Assembly: GCF_014207375.1 (NCBI RefSeq)
Contig: NZ_JACHEE010000016.1
Span: 28,795-92,794, forward strand
Reading direction: 5' to 3'
DNA: 64,000 nucleotides
Origin: Arthrobacter sp. AZCC_0090
GTDB taxonomy: Bacteria; Actinomycetota; Actinomycetes; Actinomycetales; Micrococcaceae
The translations under genes were made by a program, and so were the position numbers. Below the pieces are notes generated by a model. It was not told the DNA's origin, did not search any database, and worked only from the letters and a program-made list of their open reading frames with translations. Below are positions 1 to 8,744 of this stretch, piece by piece. Position 1 is the stretch's first letter, and the number at the start of each line of letters is the position of its first letter.

Positions 1-1
1 C

Positions 2-1504
2 GTGCTCAACGGCGTCGTGCAGCGCATTGTGTACCGGCTGCGCGAGCAGATCGAGGCGAAAATCAACCGCCTTCCATTGCGCTACTTCGACTCAGTGCAG
101 CGCGGTGAGCTGCTCAGCCGGGTGACCAACGACGTCGACAACATCTCGCAAAGCCTCCAGCAGTCCATCAGCCAGGCGGTCACCTCGCTGCTCACCGTGG
201 CGGGCGTCATCTTCATGATGTTCCTGCTTTCGCCGATTCTGGCGTTCATCACCTTGGTCACTGTGCCCTTGACGCTCGCGACCACCATGCTGATCGCCAA
301 GCGCTCGCAGAAGCTGTTCGTGGCCCAGTGGAAGAACACCGGAGAGCTGAACGGCCAGATCGAAGAGACCTACACTGGACATGCTCTCGTGAAGGTGTTC
401 GGCCGGCAGCGGGAGGTGGAGCAGCGCTTTCGCGAGAAGAACGCGGAGTTGTTCTCGGCCAGTTTCGGTGCCCAGTTCATCAGCGGCCTGATCATGCCGG
501 CACTGACATTCATCGGCAACCTGGTCTATGTGGGGATCGCCGTGGTGGGAGGGCTACAGGTAGCCTCCGGCGCCATGCAGCTGGGCGATGTCCAGGCCTT
601 CATCCAGTACTCCCGCCAGTTCACCCAGCCGCTCGCGCAGCTTGGTTCCATGGCCAACCTGCTCCAGTCCGGGGTTGCATCCGCCGAGCGCGTCTTCGCG
701 CTGCTCGATACCGAGGAGCAGAGCGCTGATCCTGAGCGCTCGGCTGTTCCCGAAGTGACGCGCGGGCGCTTGGTGTTCGAGAACATCTCGTTCTCTTACT
801 CGGCCGACAAGCCGCTGATCCAGGACTTGAGCCTTGTGGCCGAGCCCGGACAATCCGTCGCGATCGTCGGACCCACGGGGGCAGGCAAGACCACCCTCGT
901 GAACCTGATGATGCGCTTCTACGAGCTCGACGCGGGGCGGATTACGCTCGACGGCGTCGACGTCGCCTCGATGTCGCGGTATGAGCTGCGCTCGCGGATG
1001 GGCATGGTGCTGCAGGATACGTGGCTGTTCGGCGGCACCATCCGGGACAACATCGCCTACGGCCGGCCGGACGCTACCGAAGCCGAGATTCTGGAGGCCG
1101 CACAAGCGACGTACGTGGACCGCTTCGTGCACTCGCTCCCGGAAGGGTACGACACCGTGCTCGACGACGAAGGTAGCAACGTTTCTGCAGGTGAGATGCA
1201 GCTACTCACCATCGCCCGGGCGTTCTTGGCCCGTCCGTCAGTCTTGATTCTGGACGAGGCCACCAGCTCCGTGGATACCCGGACCGAGGTGCTGGTACAG
1301 AAGGCCATGAGCGCCCTGCGTTCGGACCGCACGAGCTTTGTGATCGCGCACCGCCTTTCCACGATCCGCGACGCTGACCTCATCCTGGTAATGGAAGCCG
1401 GGCAGATCGTGGAGCAAGGAACGCATGCGGAACTGCTGGCCGCTGGAGGCGCTTACTCGAGGTTGTATGAGGCCCAGTTCGCGGCGCCGGTGGCGGAGGT
1501 CTGA
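2..1504 (+). CDS. ABC exporter, fused permease and ATPase (5' end outside window)
   Basis: Half-transporter of the multidrug/lipid ABC exporter type, acting in the cytoplasmic membrane. About 500 residues are visible; the first membrane helices lie outside the window because the frame is open to the left edge. The visible part has the rest of the transmembrane domain (residues 1-230) and a nucleotide-binding domain with Walker A GPTGAGKT (290-297), Walker B LILDEAT and an H-loop in IAHRLST. The signature motif is NVSAGE instead of LSGGQ, a form I associate with one subunit of heterodimeric exporters of the TM287/288 type. I infer that the partner half-transporter lies just upstream. The substrate cannot be told. 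Confidence 0.93.
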   Translation: MLNGVVQRIVYRLREQIEAKINRLPLRYFDSVQRGELLSRVTNDVDNISQSLQQSISQAVTSLLTVAGVIFMMFLLSPILAFITLVTVPLTLATTMLIAKRSQKLFVAQWKNTGELNGQIEETYTGHALVKVFGRQREVEQRFREKNAELFSASFGAQFISGLIMPALTFIGNLVYVGIAVVGGLQVASGAMQLGDVQAFIQYSRQFTQPLAQLGSMANLLQSGVASAERVFALLDTEEQSADPERSAVPEVTRGRLVFENISFSYSADKPLIQDLSLVAEPGQSVAIVGPTGAGKTTLVNLMMRFYELDAGRITLDGVDVASMSRYELRSRMGMVLQDTWLFGGTIRDNIAYGRPDATEAEILEAAQATYVDRFVHSLPEGYDTVLDDEGSNVSAGEMQLLTIARAFLARPSVLILDEATSSVDTRTEVLVQKAMSALRSDRTSFVIAHRLSTIRDADLILVMEAGQIVEQGTHAELLAAGGAYSRLYEAQFAAPVAEV

Positions 1505-1512
1505 GGGAGCCC

Positions 1513-1609
1513 GTCACGCTGGGCAACTTTTTGGGGCCTTGGGTCGGGGGGAAGCCGGAAATCCAGGCTTTTGGTTCCAGCCGGCCGCTAAAAATGTGCC
1601 AGGCGTGAC
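1513..1609. repeat. ~97-bp palindromic repeat, copy 1
   Basis: Left arm GTCACGCTGGGCAACTTTTT and right arm ending in GCCAGGCGTGAC are imperfect reverse complements over about 26 bp, around a ~45-bp middle. A second copy in the same orientation lies at 2511-2614, similar over its full length including the middle. The two copies bracket the AbiEi/DUF559-like gene. This looks like a REP- or MITE-type structured repeat. The strong stem could also terminate transcription of the ABC exporter. Confidence 0.7.
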
Positions 1610-1675
1610 GTTTGCTTGTCCACATAGGCGTGCCGGGGGTGACGCAGACGCGCCGCGGCCCGGCACGATGGCTAC

Positions 1676-2509
1676 ATGGACGTCGAAAAGGCGCTCAACC
1701 TCTGTGGGGGTGTGGCGCGAAGGCCCGTGCTGGCGCGTCTTGGCATCACGGACGGCCAGCTGAGGAGGGCGGTCCGCCGCGGTGTGGAACAACCGGCACG
1801 CGGCGTCTACGCGCTGGCTTCGGCATCCGTCGCCGATGTGGCCCTGGTCCGGAACCGCCAAATACGGACCTGCGTCAGTGCGGCCCCGTTCTACGGGTTG
1901 TGGGTTATTGACCAGTCCGGCCCGCTGCACGTCCACCACAGGCGCAACCAAGGGGCCTGCGATGTCCTACATCACGGTGGTTTGCTGCTCCCCGCGCATC
2001 CGCACAGACCAGTGGCCTCCCTGGCAGATATCCTGATCCACGCATTGCGCTGCCTGCCCTGGCAAGATTCCTTGGTCATGGTGGAGTGTGCTGTGACCCG
2101 GGGTGATATGACAGTGGGATTCCTGCGGGAGCGGTTGCCGGGAAAGCGCAACGGCAAGGCACTCGAGGTTCTACGTTGGGTGGATCGCGGGGCTGAATCG
2201 ATGTTGGAGACGCTGGCCCGGACCTACTTCCGGAGGGCCGGAATACACGTCCTGCCACAGTTCTATCTCGACGGCGTGGGCTACATGGACCTGTTGCTGG
2301 ACGGTTGGCTATTGGTGGAACTCGACGGGCGCCACCATGCGGATTGGCGGCAGGTAAAGAAAGACCATCGCCGTAACAACTCGTCCGTGGTTCAGGGCTA
2401 TACGGTGCTCCGTTACTACTATTCGGACGTGGTCTATGAAGCAGAAACCATGGTTGCGGAGGTTCTTTCGGTGCTTGGGCGCGGGAAAATTGCCCGTCCG
2501 GCAGCGTAG
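1676..2509 (+). CDS. AbiEi-like N-terminal domain plus DUF559 (Vsr-like) nuclease-fold protein
   Basis: 277 residues. The N-terminus (about 1-50) looks like the winged-helix domain of AbiEi-type antitoxins (RPVLARLGITDGQLRRAV, then RGVYAL). The C-terminus (about 180-275) carries a DUF559-type core with LVELDGRHHADWRQVKKD and a final strand TVLRYYY, related in fold to very-short-patch-repair endonucleases. Genes of this architecture are common in Arthrobacter and of unknown role. DNA binding and nuclease activity are inference from the fold. The gene sits alone between two palindromic direct repeats, and its stop is 1 bp before the second. No toxin partner is visible. Confidence 0.8.
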   Translation: MDVEKALNLCGGVARRPVLARLGITDGQLRRAVRRGVEQPARGVYALASASVADVALVRNRQIRTCVSAAPFYGLWVIDQSGPLHVHHRRNQGACDVLHHGGLLLPAHPHRPVASLADILIHALRCLPWQDSLVMVECAVTRGDMTVGFLRERLPGKRNGKALEVLRWVDRGAESMLETLARTYFRRAGIHVLPQFYLDGVGYMDLLLDGWLLVELDGRHHADWRQVKKDHRRNNSSVVQGYTVLRYYYSDVVYEAETMVAEVLSVLGRGKIARPAA

Positions 2510-2510
2510 C

Positions 2511-2614
2511 AGTGTCACTCCGGGCAACTTTTTGGGGCCATGCGTCAGGGAAAAGCCCGGGAAATCAGGAGCTTGGATGCCAGCCGCGGCCAAAAACCTG
2601 CCTCGCGTGACACT
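2511..2614. repeat. ~104-bp palindromic repeat, copy 2
   Basis: Same element as at 1513-1609 and in the same orientation. Left arm AGTGTCACTCCGGGCAACTT continues with TTTGGGGCC; the right arm GGCCAAAAACCTGCC continues with TCGCGTGACACT. It begins directly after the stop codon of the AbiEi/DUF559-like gene and ends 52 bp before the next gene. Confidence 0.7.
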
Positions 2615-2666
2615 CGCTGTACAGGGGAGAGACGAAGAGGGCGCGCGACATTTAGGGTTGGTTCCC

Positions 2667-3424
<758 letters not shown>

Positions 3425-3428
<4 letters not shown>

Positions 3429-3757
3429 TGCGAAGTCTTCATGCTGTCGAGAACCTTCTTCATGTTGTCTTCCTCTGCTGAAGTCGTTGACGAATTCGTG
3501 AAATCCAAGACCACATAGTCGGATTGATAAGCCTTGCCATCGAGTTTGCCGGCTGCTTTCGCAGCACTATCTCGCGACTCGAACTTCATCAGGACAACGT
3601 CCCTGGTTCTGAATGCCTGAGTGCAATCCACGTCCAGCCAGCAGACTTCCTTGGTCTTCTCAGTCGACCCATCGTAGAAATTTGCCGTCACGGATCTAAG
3701 GTCGACGAAACGCCGAGAGTCCGCGAAGTAAGTGACTGCGAGTGCAACTGCCGCCAC
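3425..3757 (-). CDS. small hypothetical protein, N-terminally anchored, probably 5'-truncated
   Basis: 110 residues beginning with a hydrophobic stretch (AAVALAVTYFA), followed by a soluble part with two cysteines (CWLDVDC). GTG 3757 is the only plausible start; the hydrophobic segment continues upstream in frame (GILGGTVV) to a stop near 3795 without an ATG. I read this as a membrane-anchored protein whose first residues were lost at a junction shared with the opposing SRPBCC gene. Base composition is AT-richer than its neighbours. Function unknown. Confidence 0.5.
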
Positions 3758-3784
3758 GACAGTTCCACCAAGAATCCCGAAGCG

Positions 3785-4324
3785 TTGAGCTTAACCCTCG
3801 TCGCCGAGTTCGATGCCAGTGCTGAACGGGTCTGGCAAATCTGGGAAGATCCACGCCAGCTTGAGCGCTGGTGGGGTCCGCCTACCTGGCCAGCCACGTT
3901 CGAGCAGTTCGAGTTCGAGCCGGGCGGAAAGGCCAGCTATTACATGACCGGTCCCGACGGCGAGAAACCTGGCGGCTGGTGGCGCATCACGTCCATCCAA
4001 GCTCCGACCCGTCTGGAGTTCGACGACGGTTTTGCCGACGAAAATGGCGCTCCCGTGGAGGATATCGGTGCCGGTCACGCGACCGTGAGCCTCGAGGAGA
4101 TCGGCGACCGCACCCGCATGACCATCCTGTCCACCTTCGAATCAGAAGAACAGATGAAGAAGATGATCGACATGGGAGAGGAAGAAGGAATGCAGGAGGC
4201 AGCCAGCCAGATCGACGCGCTCCTTTCCGAGCACTCCCGCGCCGGACCCGCCCCTCCGGACCGGGCCGGAACAGCGAACGACGGCGGGAGGTGCCTCCCG
4301 CCGTCGTCGTCGCGTTGCGTCTGA
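3785..4324 (+). CDS. SRPBCC (AHSA1-like) domain protein, probably 5'-truncated
   Basis: START/Bet v1-like hydrophobic-ligand fold: LTLVAEFDASAERVWQIWED, QLERWWGPP, WWRITSI, RMTILSTFES and QIDALLSEHS all match the AHSA1/YndB subgroup. The similarity is already under way at about 3766, yet no ATG or GTG exists in frame; TTG 3785 is the only nearby start and lacks a clear ribosome site. The frame also runs through the downstream hairpin, so the normal stop near 4235 may be gone. Probably a damaged copy. Confidence 0.6.
   Translation: MSLTLVAEFDASAERVWQIWEDPRQLERWWGPPTWPATFEQFEFEPGGKASYYMTGPDGEKPGGWWRITSIQAPTRLEFDDGFADENGAPVEDIGAGHATVSLEEIGDRTRMTILSTFESEEQMKKMIDMGEEEGMQEAASQIDALLSEHSRAGPAPPDRAGTANDGGRCLPPSSSRCV
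4279..4306. terminator. GC-rich hairpin, bidirectional terminator candidate
   Basis: CGACGGCGGGAGG and its perfect reverse complement are separated by 2 nt. It lies between the convergent SRPBCC (+) and 70-residue (-) genes. The same core recurs in several intergenic hairpins in this window. Confidence 0.65.
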
Positions 4325-4334
4325 AAGAGCGCTG

Positions 4335-4547
4335 TTACAGGGAGTGTGCGTCGAAGGCTGTGGCCTTGGCTGCGCTGCCATTCAGGCTGACAGTGAAGGT
4401 GTTCGGCCCGCTGCAGGTAACCGCAATGCTGGCTTTGGAGGTGTTGTGGCGCACCGAGAAGTCATGCACCAGTGCGTCCAGCGTGTGGTGGGTGGTTGAG
4501 CGGTCCCAAATCTTCAGGGTCACAGAGTCGGCAGTTTCAAACGTCAT
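4335..4547 (-). CDS. hypothetical 70-residue protein
   Basis: Small soluble protein without signal peptide or membrane segment, alternating beta-strand-like stretches (SVTLKIWDRST, SIAVTCSGPNTFTVSLNG). A GGAAG sequence about 10 nt upstream supports ATG 4547. It ends 11 nt from the SRPBCC reading frame with a hairpin between them. Family not recognised; coding is supported by GC3 bias and the ribosome site only. Confidence 0.5.
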   Translation of the reverse strand: MTFETADSVTLKIWDRSTTHHTLDALVHDFSVRHNTSKASIAVTCSGPNTFTVSLNGSAAKATAFDAHSL

Positions 4548-4806
4548 TGTTCAGCGCTTCCATTCATGAATCCGGATATTCGGCTATCGCGCCAGTGCGA
4601 AGCCGCGGTACGAGCAATCCATGAACGCCTGAGACTCAAGGCGGCTCGACGAGCTCACCGGTTTGGCCTCATCGCGTCCACCAGGATGGGTAAAACTTGG
4701 CCGGGACATTGTGTCCTAGCCTGCCTTTCCATAGTGCACAGGCAGGCGCAAACGGCTCAAGCCAGATTGCGTTTTTTGCGAGTGAGTCTCATCACAGTGA
4801 TTCGAC

Positions 4807-5268
4807 TCAGGCAGGAGCCACCTCGTTCACCACACGGAGCGCGTTGAGCGTGCGGGGATAGCCGATGTACGGCAGAAGCTGGGTGATGACGTCGATCAGC
4901 GCACCACGGCCGTTGCCGACGTTCAGGTTTGCGGCCACGTGTCCCTTGACCTGGGGCTCGCACCCACCGAGGGAGACGAGTATCGAGAAGGTGAGCAGTT
5001 CCCGGGTCGGGACATCAATGCCAGTGCGCGTGAGGTGGTCTCCGAAGCAGTTTGCCGCCAGGTAGCGCTGGAAGTGCATCTCGTCGTCGGGCGCGGAAGC
5101 GTACATGTCGTCGATCTTCTCTGCCCCGGCAATTGCTTTCTGCACCGCAAGGCCCTTCTCCGCCCTGTCCCCGGGCGTCGTGGTCGATTGGCCCGGGAGG
5201 GGGAGCTCGACGCCGTTCTCGGCGAGGACCTCGTTTGTCGTGTGGACGAAGTCGAAGACTTTGGCCAT
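4807..5268 (-). pseudogene. carboxymuconolactone-decarboxylase-family protein, N-terminal half missing
   Basis: The frame carries one complete CMD domain: ELLTFSILVSLGGCEPQVKGHVAANLNVG, then DVITQLLPYIGYPRTLNALRVVNEV. Before it comes YVGMAKVFDFVHTTNEVLAENGVELP, which matches the end of a first CMD repeat in two-domain members; the rest of that repeat is absent. Upstream sequence is instead antisense to a GntR/FCD regulator tail. If translated, it would probably start at ATG 5268 (153 residues). I infer a deletion that removed the 5' half. Confidence 0.65.
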
Positions 5269-5295
5269 GCCGACGTACGGAAGGGCGTCAGGAAC

Positions 5296-5412
5296 ATGAG
5301 TGTCGAGCGGCACCATGACATCGTGGCCGCCATCGAGACTGGCGATGCCTCGCTGGCCCGCAAGACCATCCTCGAGCACATGGACAGCGCTGCCGCTGTG
5401 TTGGTCGCCTAG
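5296..5412 (+). pseudogene. C-terminal remnant of a GntR-family (FCD) regulator
   Basis: 38 codons ending in a stop read MSVERHHDIVAAIETGDAS followed by LARKTILEHM. This matches the last helices of FCD domains (the EHxxIxxAIxxGDxxxARxxMxxH pattern). No DNA-binding domain precedes it; the upstream sequence is the opposite strand of the truncated CMD gene. The regulator probably controlled the divergent CMD gene before the deletion. Confidence 0.55.
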
Positions 5413-5540
5413 TGCCCGACGACGGGTGCCCGACGGCGGCGCTTAGCTTTCCCGGTAATCGCGCCTCGGTTGGGGGTCACTGCCAGTACCGCTCACGATA
5501 GAGACTCCCTCATTTTTTCCGTGGGCTGTTTCCTTAAACC

Positions 5541-6956
5541 ATGACGCACCCTGAAACCACGTTGCCGGCTCCGGTTCCTTCATCGCCCGTGGCCGATGCG
5601 CCCCGGGCACGGCTCACGCTCATGATTGCGTCGCTGGGGTTCCTCCTGATCACCCTCGACATCCTGATCGTCAATGTCGCGCTCACCAGCATCGGCAAGG
5701 AGCTCGGGGGCGGAACAGCCGGCCTGCAGTGGGTGATCGACGGCTACACACTGATGTTTGCTTCGCTACTGCTGTTCGCGGGGAACCTGTCGGATCGGAT
5801 CGGCGCGAAAAGGTCACTGGGATGGGGTATCGCGCTGTTCCTGGTGGCGTCGGTCGCGTGCGCCCTCGCGCCGACCTCGGGGGTTCTCATTGCCGCCCGC
5901 TTCCTCCAAGGAGGTGCGGCGTCGATCATGCTGCCGGCGTCGATGGCGCTGATTCGGCAGGCCTTTCCCGATCCACGCCGTCGTGCACATGCCCTCGGGA
6001 TCTGGGCGGTCGGCGGGGCCGTGGCCGGAGCCGTGGGACCGCTTGTGGGCGGCCTCCTCACCACGCTGAACTGGCGGCTCGTGTTCGGCATCAACCTTCC
6101 CGTCTGCGTCGCGATGCTGGTGCTCCTGGCTTCCGTTGCCACATCGCCCCGACGGCCAACTCCATTCGACTGGGCTGGTCAGGCCGCAGCGATCGTTGCC
6201 CTGACCGCGTTGATGTACGGCCTCATCACGGGAGGAACCGAGGGCTTCGGCGCGGTGCCCGTCATCGTGAGCCTGGTCCTCGCAGGCGTTAGCCTCGCAG
6301 CTTTCCTCCTGATCCAGGCGCGTGGCCGGCACCCGATGATGCCGCTTGGGCTGTTTCGATCCACCGGCATGAGAATCTCACTCTCGGTGGGATTTGCGTT
6401 CATGGTGGGCCACTTCGGTACCGTCTTTGTCGTCAGTCTCTTCCTCCAACAGCACCTCGGACTCACACCGCTTCAGGCCGGGTTCGCTTTCCTTCCTTCT
6501 GCGGCATTCAGTATTGTCGGCAACATCGTCAGCGGAAGCTTGTCGAACCGGTTCGGGACACGGGTACCGGTCGTCGTCGGATTGACGTCCATGGTGGTGG
6601 GACTCACCGCGATGCTTTTCACGGCGCCGCTGGGATCGCCGCTACTCGTCGGTACCTTCCTTGTTTTCACGGGTTCCGGTGGATCGATCGCGATGCCGCA
6701 GGTGACCGCCGTCGTGCTCGCGAGCGTACCGGGCGAAAAGGCAGGCACGGCCAGCGCAGTCTTCAACACCTTCCGACAAGTTGGCGGCGCGGTCGCCATC
6801 GCCGTCTTCGGCGCCCTCATCGCCGACCCCGCCGGCTTCGTCCACGGAATGCAGACCAGCTTCATCATCGCGGCGGCCCTTCTCCTGGTCACCGCCCTCG
6901 CCAGCCTCTTCATCCACGTGCCGGGCGCTACCAAGGAGAGCCAGCCGTCCCGCTAG
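5541..6956 (+). CDS. MFS drug exporter, DHA2 (14-TM, EmrB/QacA) type
   Basis: 471 residues, 14 predicted membrane helices. Typical DHA2 marks: LDILIVNVALTSIGKELG in helix 1, LQWVIDGYTLMFA, LSDRIGAKR (motif A) and GPLVGGLLTTLNWRLVFGINLP (motif C). It should export drugs or toxic metabolites using the proton gradient. There is no clear Shine-Dalgarno before ATG 5541. It lies convergent to a relic of a UvrA-like gene, whose complete copy follows at 8755; the pairing suggests joint drug resistance. Its stop codon lies inside the duplicated border repeat. Confidence 0.9.
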   Translation: MTHPETTLPAPVPSSPVADAPRARLTLMIASLGFLLITLDILIVNVALTSIGKELGGGTAGLQWVIDGYTLMFASLLLFAGNLSDRIGAKRSLGWGIALFLVASVACALAPTSGVLIAARFLQGGAASIMLPASMALIRQAFPDPRRRAHALGIWAVGGAVAGAVGPLVGGLLTTLNWRLVFGINLPVCVAMLVLLASVATSPRRPTPFDWAGQAAAIVALTALMYGLITGGTEGFGAVPVIVSLVLAGVSLAAFLLIQARGRHPMMPLGLFRSTGMRISLSVGFAFMVGHFGTVFVVSLFLQQHLGLTPLQAGFAFLPSAAFSIVGNIVSGSLSNRFGTRVPVVVGLTSMVVGLTAMLFTAPLGSPLLVGTFLVFTGSGGSIAMPQVTAVVLASVPGEKAGTASAVFNTFRQVGGAVAIAVFGALIADPAGFVHGMQTSFIIAAALLLVTALASLFIHVPGATKESQPSR

Positions 6957-6988
6957 CTCACCCCCCGACGTACGCGGCCAGGTGCTCG
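6948..6988. repeat. 41-bp border repeat, copy 1
   Basis: Begins TCCCGCTAGCTCACCCCCCG and matches 8745-8785 with one mismatch. It covers the stop codon of the MFS gene and the last codons of a UvrA-like gene on the other strand. Its duplication marks the edges of a ~1.75-kb segment. Confidence 0.75.
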
Positions 6989-7050
6989 GTGACGATGGCC
7001 GACTTGCCGGAATCGACCAGCCGGTCGAGCAAGCCGAGCACCTTGTGCAA
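6957..7050 (-). pseudogene. relic of the 3' end of a UvrA-like gene
   Basis: The first ~30 bp copy the 3' end of the complete gene at 8755. After an internal deletion of about 140 bp the match resumes (GACTTGCCGGA, then CCGGTCGAGCAAGCCGAGCA) against 8935-8970. The rest of the gene is absent. This is the scar of the original MFS/UvrA convergent pair. Confidence 0.65.
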
Positions 7051-7261
7051 GGGCGAACGTCATGCAACAGTGCACGAATAGTGGCGGCGGTTGCACCGAA
7101 ATCCCGTCCGGACGCTCAGGGGAAAGCATTGAAAACTCGAAAGTCGGCGCGATCTAAATTTGTACGGCAAGACCGAACCAGGACAGTGAACTGGAGGGTG
7201 GGAACCGGTGGAAACAACCTGACGGTGAGCGACTGGTGCGCAGGTAAAGCGACGCGGCCAA

Positions 7262-7513
7262 ATGACTGAATCCATCCAGGCTGAGGTCGCGCGCGCACTC
7301 AGCACAATTCCAGTTCGTGCGTCTCGCCAAATGATCTCCACCGAGTATCAGTTTCACGTGAGCGAGATCCTGAGGCTTTTTGACATCGATGCAGTGGGCA
7401 GCGAAAAGGGCGTAATTTACGGGGACAAGGGAGTTGAGCTAGAAGATCAGCCTTTACTCTGGGCCATTCGCGTACTCGTGGCGAGGCGATTCGGTATCCC
7501 GGAAGCAATATGA
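7262..7513 (+). CDS. hypothetical 83-residue protein, uncertain
   Basis: Composition is plausible for a soluble protein (LSTIPVRASRQMISTEYQF, then FHVSEILRLFDIDAVG), with moderate GC and no strong ribosome site. It lies inside the segment between the duplicated borders, followed 120 bp later by a strong hairpin. Family not recognised; it may be part of a decayed gene. Confidence 0.3.
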   Translation: MTESIQAEVARALSTIPVRASRQMISTEYQFHVSEILRLFDIDAVGSEKGVIYGDKGVELEDQPLLWAIRVLVARRFGIPEAI

Positions 7514-7634
7514 ATGGGCCAGGCCGGAGGCCCGCACAGGGAATCCTACGGATCTAGTGTCGCGTTTCTGAAGTTGTGGGACCGTACGTTCGAGCTCGTC
7601 GTAGATCAGTTCCGATACGCGTCGAGGCAGTGCT

Positions 7635-7666
7635 CAGTTGACCTGGCATGGAAGCCAGGTCAACTG
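7635..7666 (+). terminator. hairpin terminator
   Basis: Perfect 13-bp stem CAGTTGACCTGGC with a 6-nt loop, followed by TTTC. It would end transcription from the left, or from the membrane-protein gene at 7723 on the other strand. Confidence 0.6.
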
Positions 7667-7722
7667 TTTCGCTTCAAAGCCCGCGTGGCCTACGCGATGA
7701 GTGCGTGCCGTTTATCTGGAGC

Positions 7723-7953
7723 CTAGCCATGTGGCTCCCGGTAGGCGTGCGCCAACGGGTCCTGATGATCAAGCTCGGCTGCGCGTGCACGTGCGGCCTT
7801 CTCCCTCCGGTAAAGAACTACTTCATTGATCACGTACAAAACTAGAACCACCGATGGCAAGAGGATTCGAAGCCACAGGTCCCAATTGGTCATAAAAAGG
7901 ATCGCCAGGGACACCATAAAGATCGGCGGATGCGCGTAGCTGTACCATTTCAC
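7723..7953 (-). CDS. small two-helix membrane protein
   Basis: 76 residues with two hydrophobic segments (FMVSLAILFMTNW, then LRILLPSVVLVLYVINEVVLY) and a basic/acidic C-terminal tail. AGAAGG upstream supports ATG 7953. The start overlaps the stop of the secreted-protein gene before it by 4 nt, so the two are probably cotranscribed. Function unknown. Confidence 0.6.
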   Translation of the reverse strand: MKWYSYAHPPIFMVSLAILFMTNWDLWLRILLPSVVLVLYVINEVVLYRREKAARARAAELDHQDPLAHAYREPHG

Positions 7954-8528
7954 GATTGCCTTCTCTCAGAAGCCGCAGTCTCGCCCAGGCATATCCCGGA
8001 GCGGAGAGGACGGGTTGGAAAGGTTGATGCCGTAGCACCTGCGCTGTCTCGAATCAGGACCGAACCATCAGCTTCCACCTTCGCGGTGGATCCAACCGCG
8101 AGATCTAACGGGAATCGGTACTCGCGAGGTGCCTTGTCTGATTGGACTGTGATCAGCGTCTGCGAACCGTTCTGAGTGCCGTAGGTAGTTGTTGTCGCAC
8201 CGGACAGGACGGTAGTCAAAAGCGGGGCGCCCTCGCCAACAAAGTGACCGTCAGGGACGCCTTTGAGTTCAGCCGGCGTCGTCCCTGACCTTTGACCGGG
8301 AACGGTGAGTCGCATTGCCTGTGCTCCAGATTGTGACTCAACCGTGGTGGTTCCAGGCTGAACAGTGGTGGTCACTCTTGCTTCGAGCGAAGGCGGCTCG
8401 GCACTCTGGCTTGACGAAGGTAAGGCTTCGGCCGACGAAGCGTTTGCAACGCCTGCCCCAGCAGCCATCACAGCTGCGACCACCGCTCCAACCATCCCGG
8501 ATCTCGTCCAAATTGATATCTTCTTCAT
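7950..8528 (-). CDS. secreted hypothetical protein with signal peptide
   Basis: 192 residues from ATG 8528, which has GGGGAG upstream (an in-frame upstream codon at 8546 lacks a site). Signal peptide MKKISIWTRSG plus a hydrophobic core ending in ANA-S. The rest is Ser/Thr-rich then beta-rich (VLIRDSAG). I remember longer actinobacterial relatives that continue past this point, so the odd last ~25 residues (RPLRSGICLGETAASERRQS) may mark a frameshift or fusion. Not certain. Confidence 0.6.
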   Translation of the reverse strand: MKKISIWTRSGMVGAVVAAVMAAGAGVANASSAEALPSSSQSAEPPSLEARVTTTVQPGTTTVESQSGAQAMRLTVPGQRSGTTPAELKGVPDGHFVGEGAPLLTTVLSGATTTTYGTQNGSQTLITVQSDKAPREYRFPLDLAVGSTAKVEADGSVLIRDSAGATASTFPTRPLRSGICLGETAASERRQS

Positions 8529-8647
8529 CAAAATTCGACTCCCCAAATATAGTTTTCCGCAAGAGGCCCGGCTGGAGGTCCTGCCGCACTATGATTTTGG
8601 AGCTATCAGGATCGACGCCGGTCCTGGGATGAGCCTAGGTGCGCGAA

Positions 8648-8705
8648 AATGCCACTGAGTGTCCGATGACCACAAATTGAGTGGCATCGGGGCAAAGTTG
8701 AGTAC
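8648..8705. other. structured intergenic sequence, possible IS end remnant
   Basis: ATGCCACT and AGTGGCAT form an inverted pair 23 nt apart, followed by two direct motifs AAATTGAGT and AAAGTTGAGT. Such subterminal repeats resemble the ends of IS21-type elements, but no transposase is present. It sits near the right edge of the segment between the two border repeats. Confidence 0.3.
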
Positions 8706-8744
8706 TGCCCGGTCGAAGCACAAACCTGGGGATGCGCTCTACAA

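Noticed and set aside
4566..4847. 93-residue plus-strand frame after the 70-residue gene
   Set aside because: Starts in the ribosome-site region of the opposite gene, has no ribosome site of its own and shows no family resemblance; the 259-bp gap 4548-4806 otherwise shows nothing convincing.
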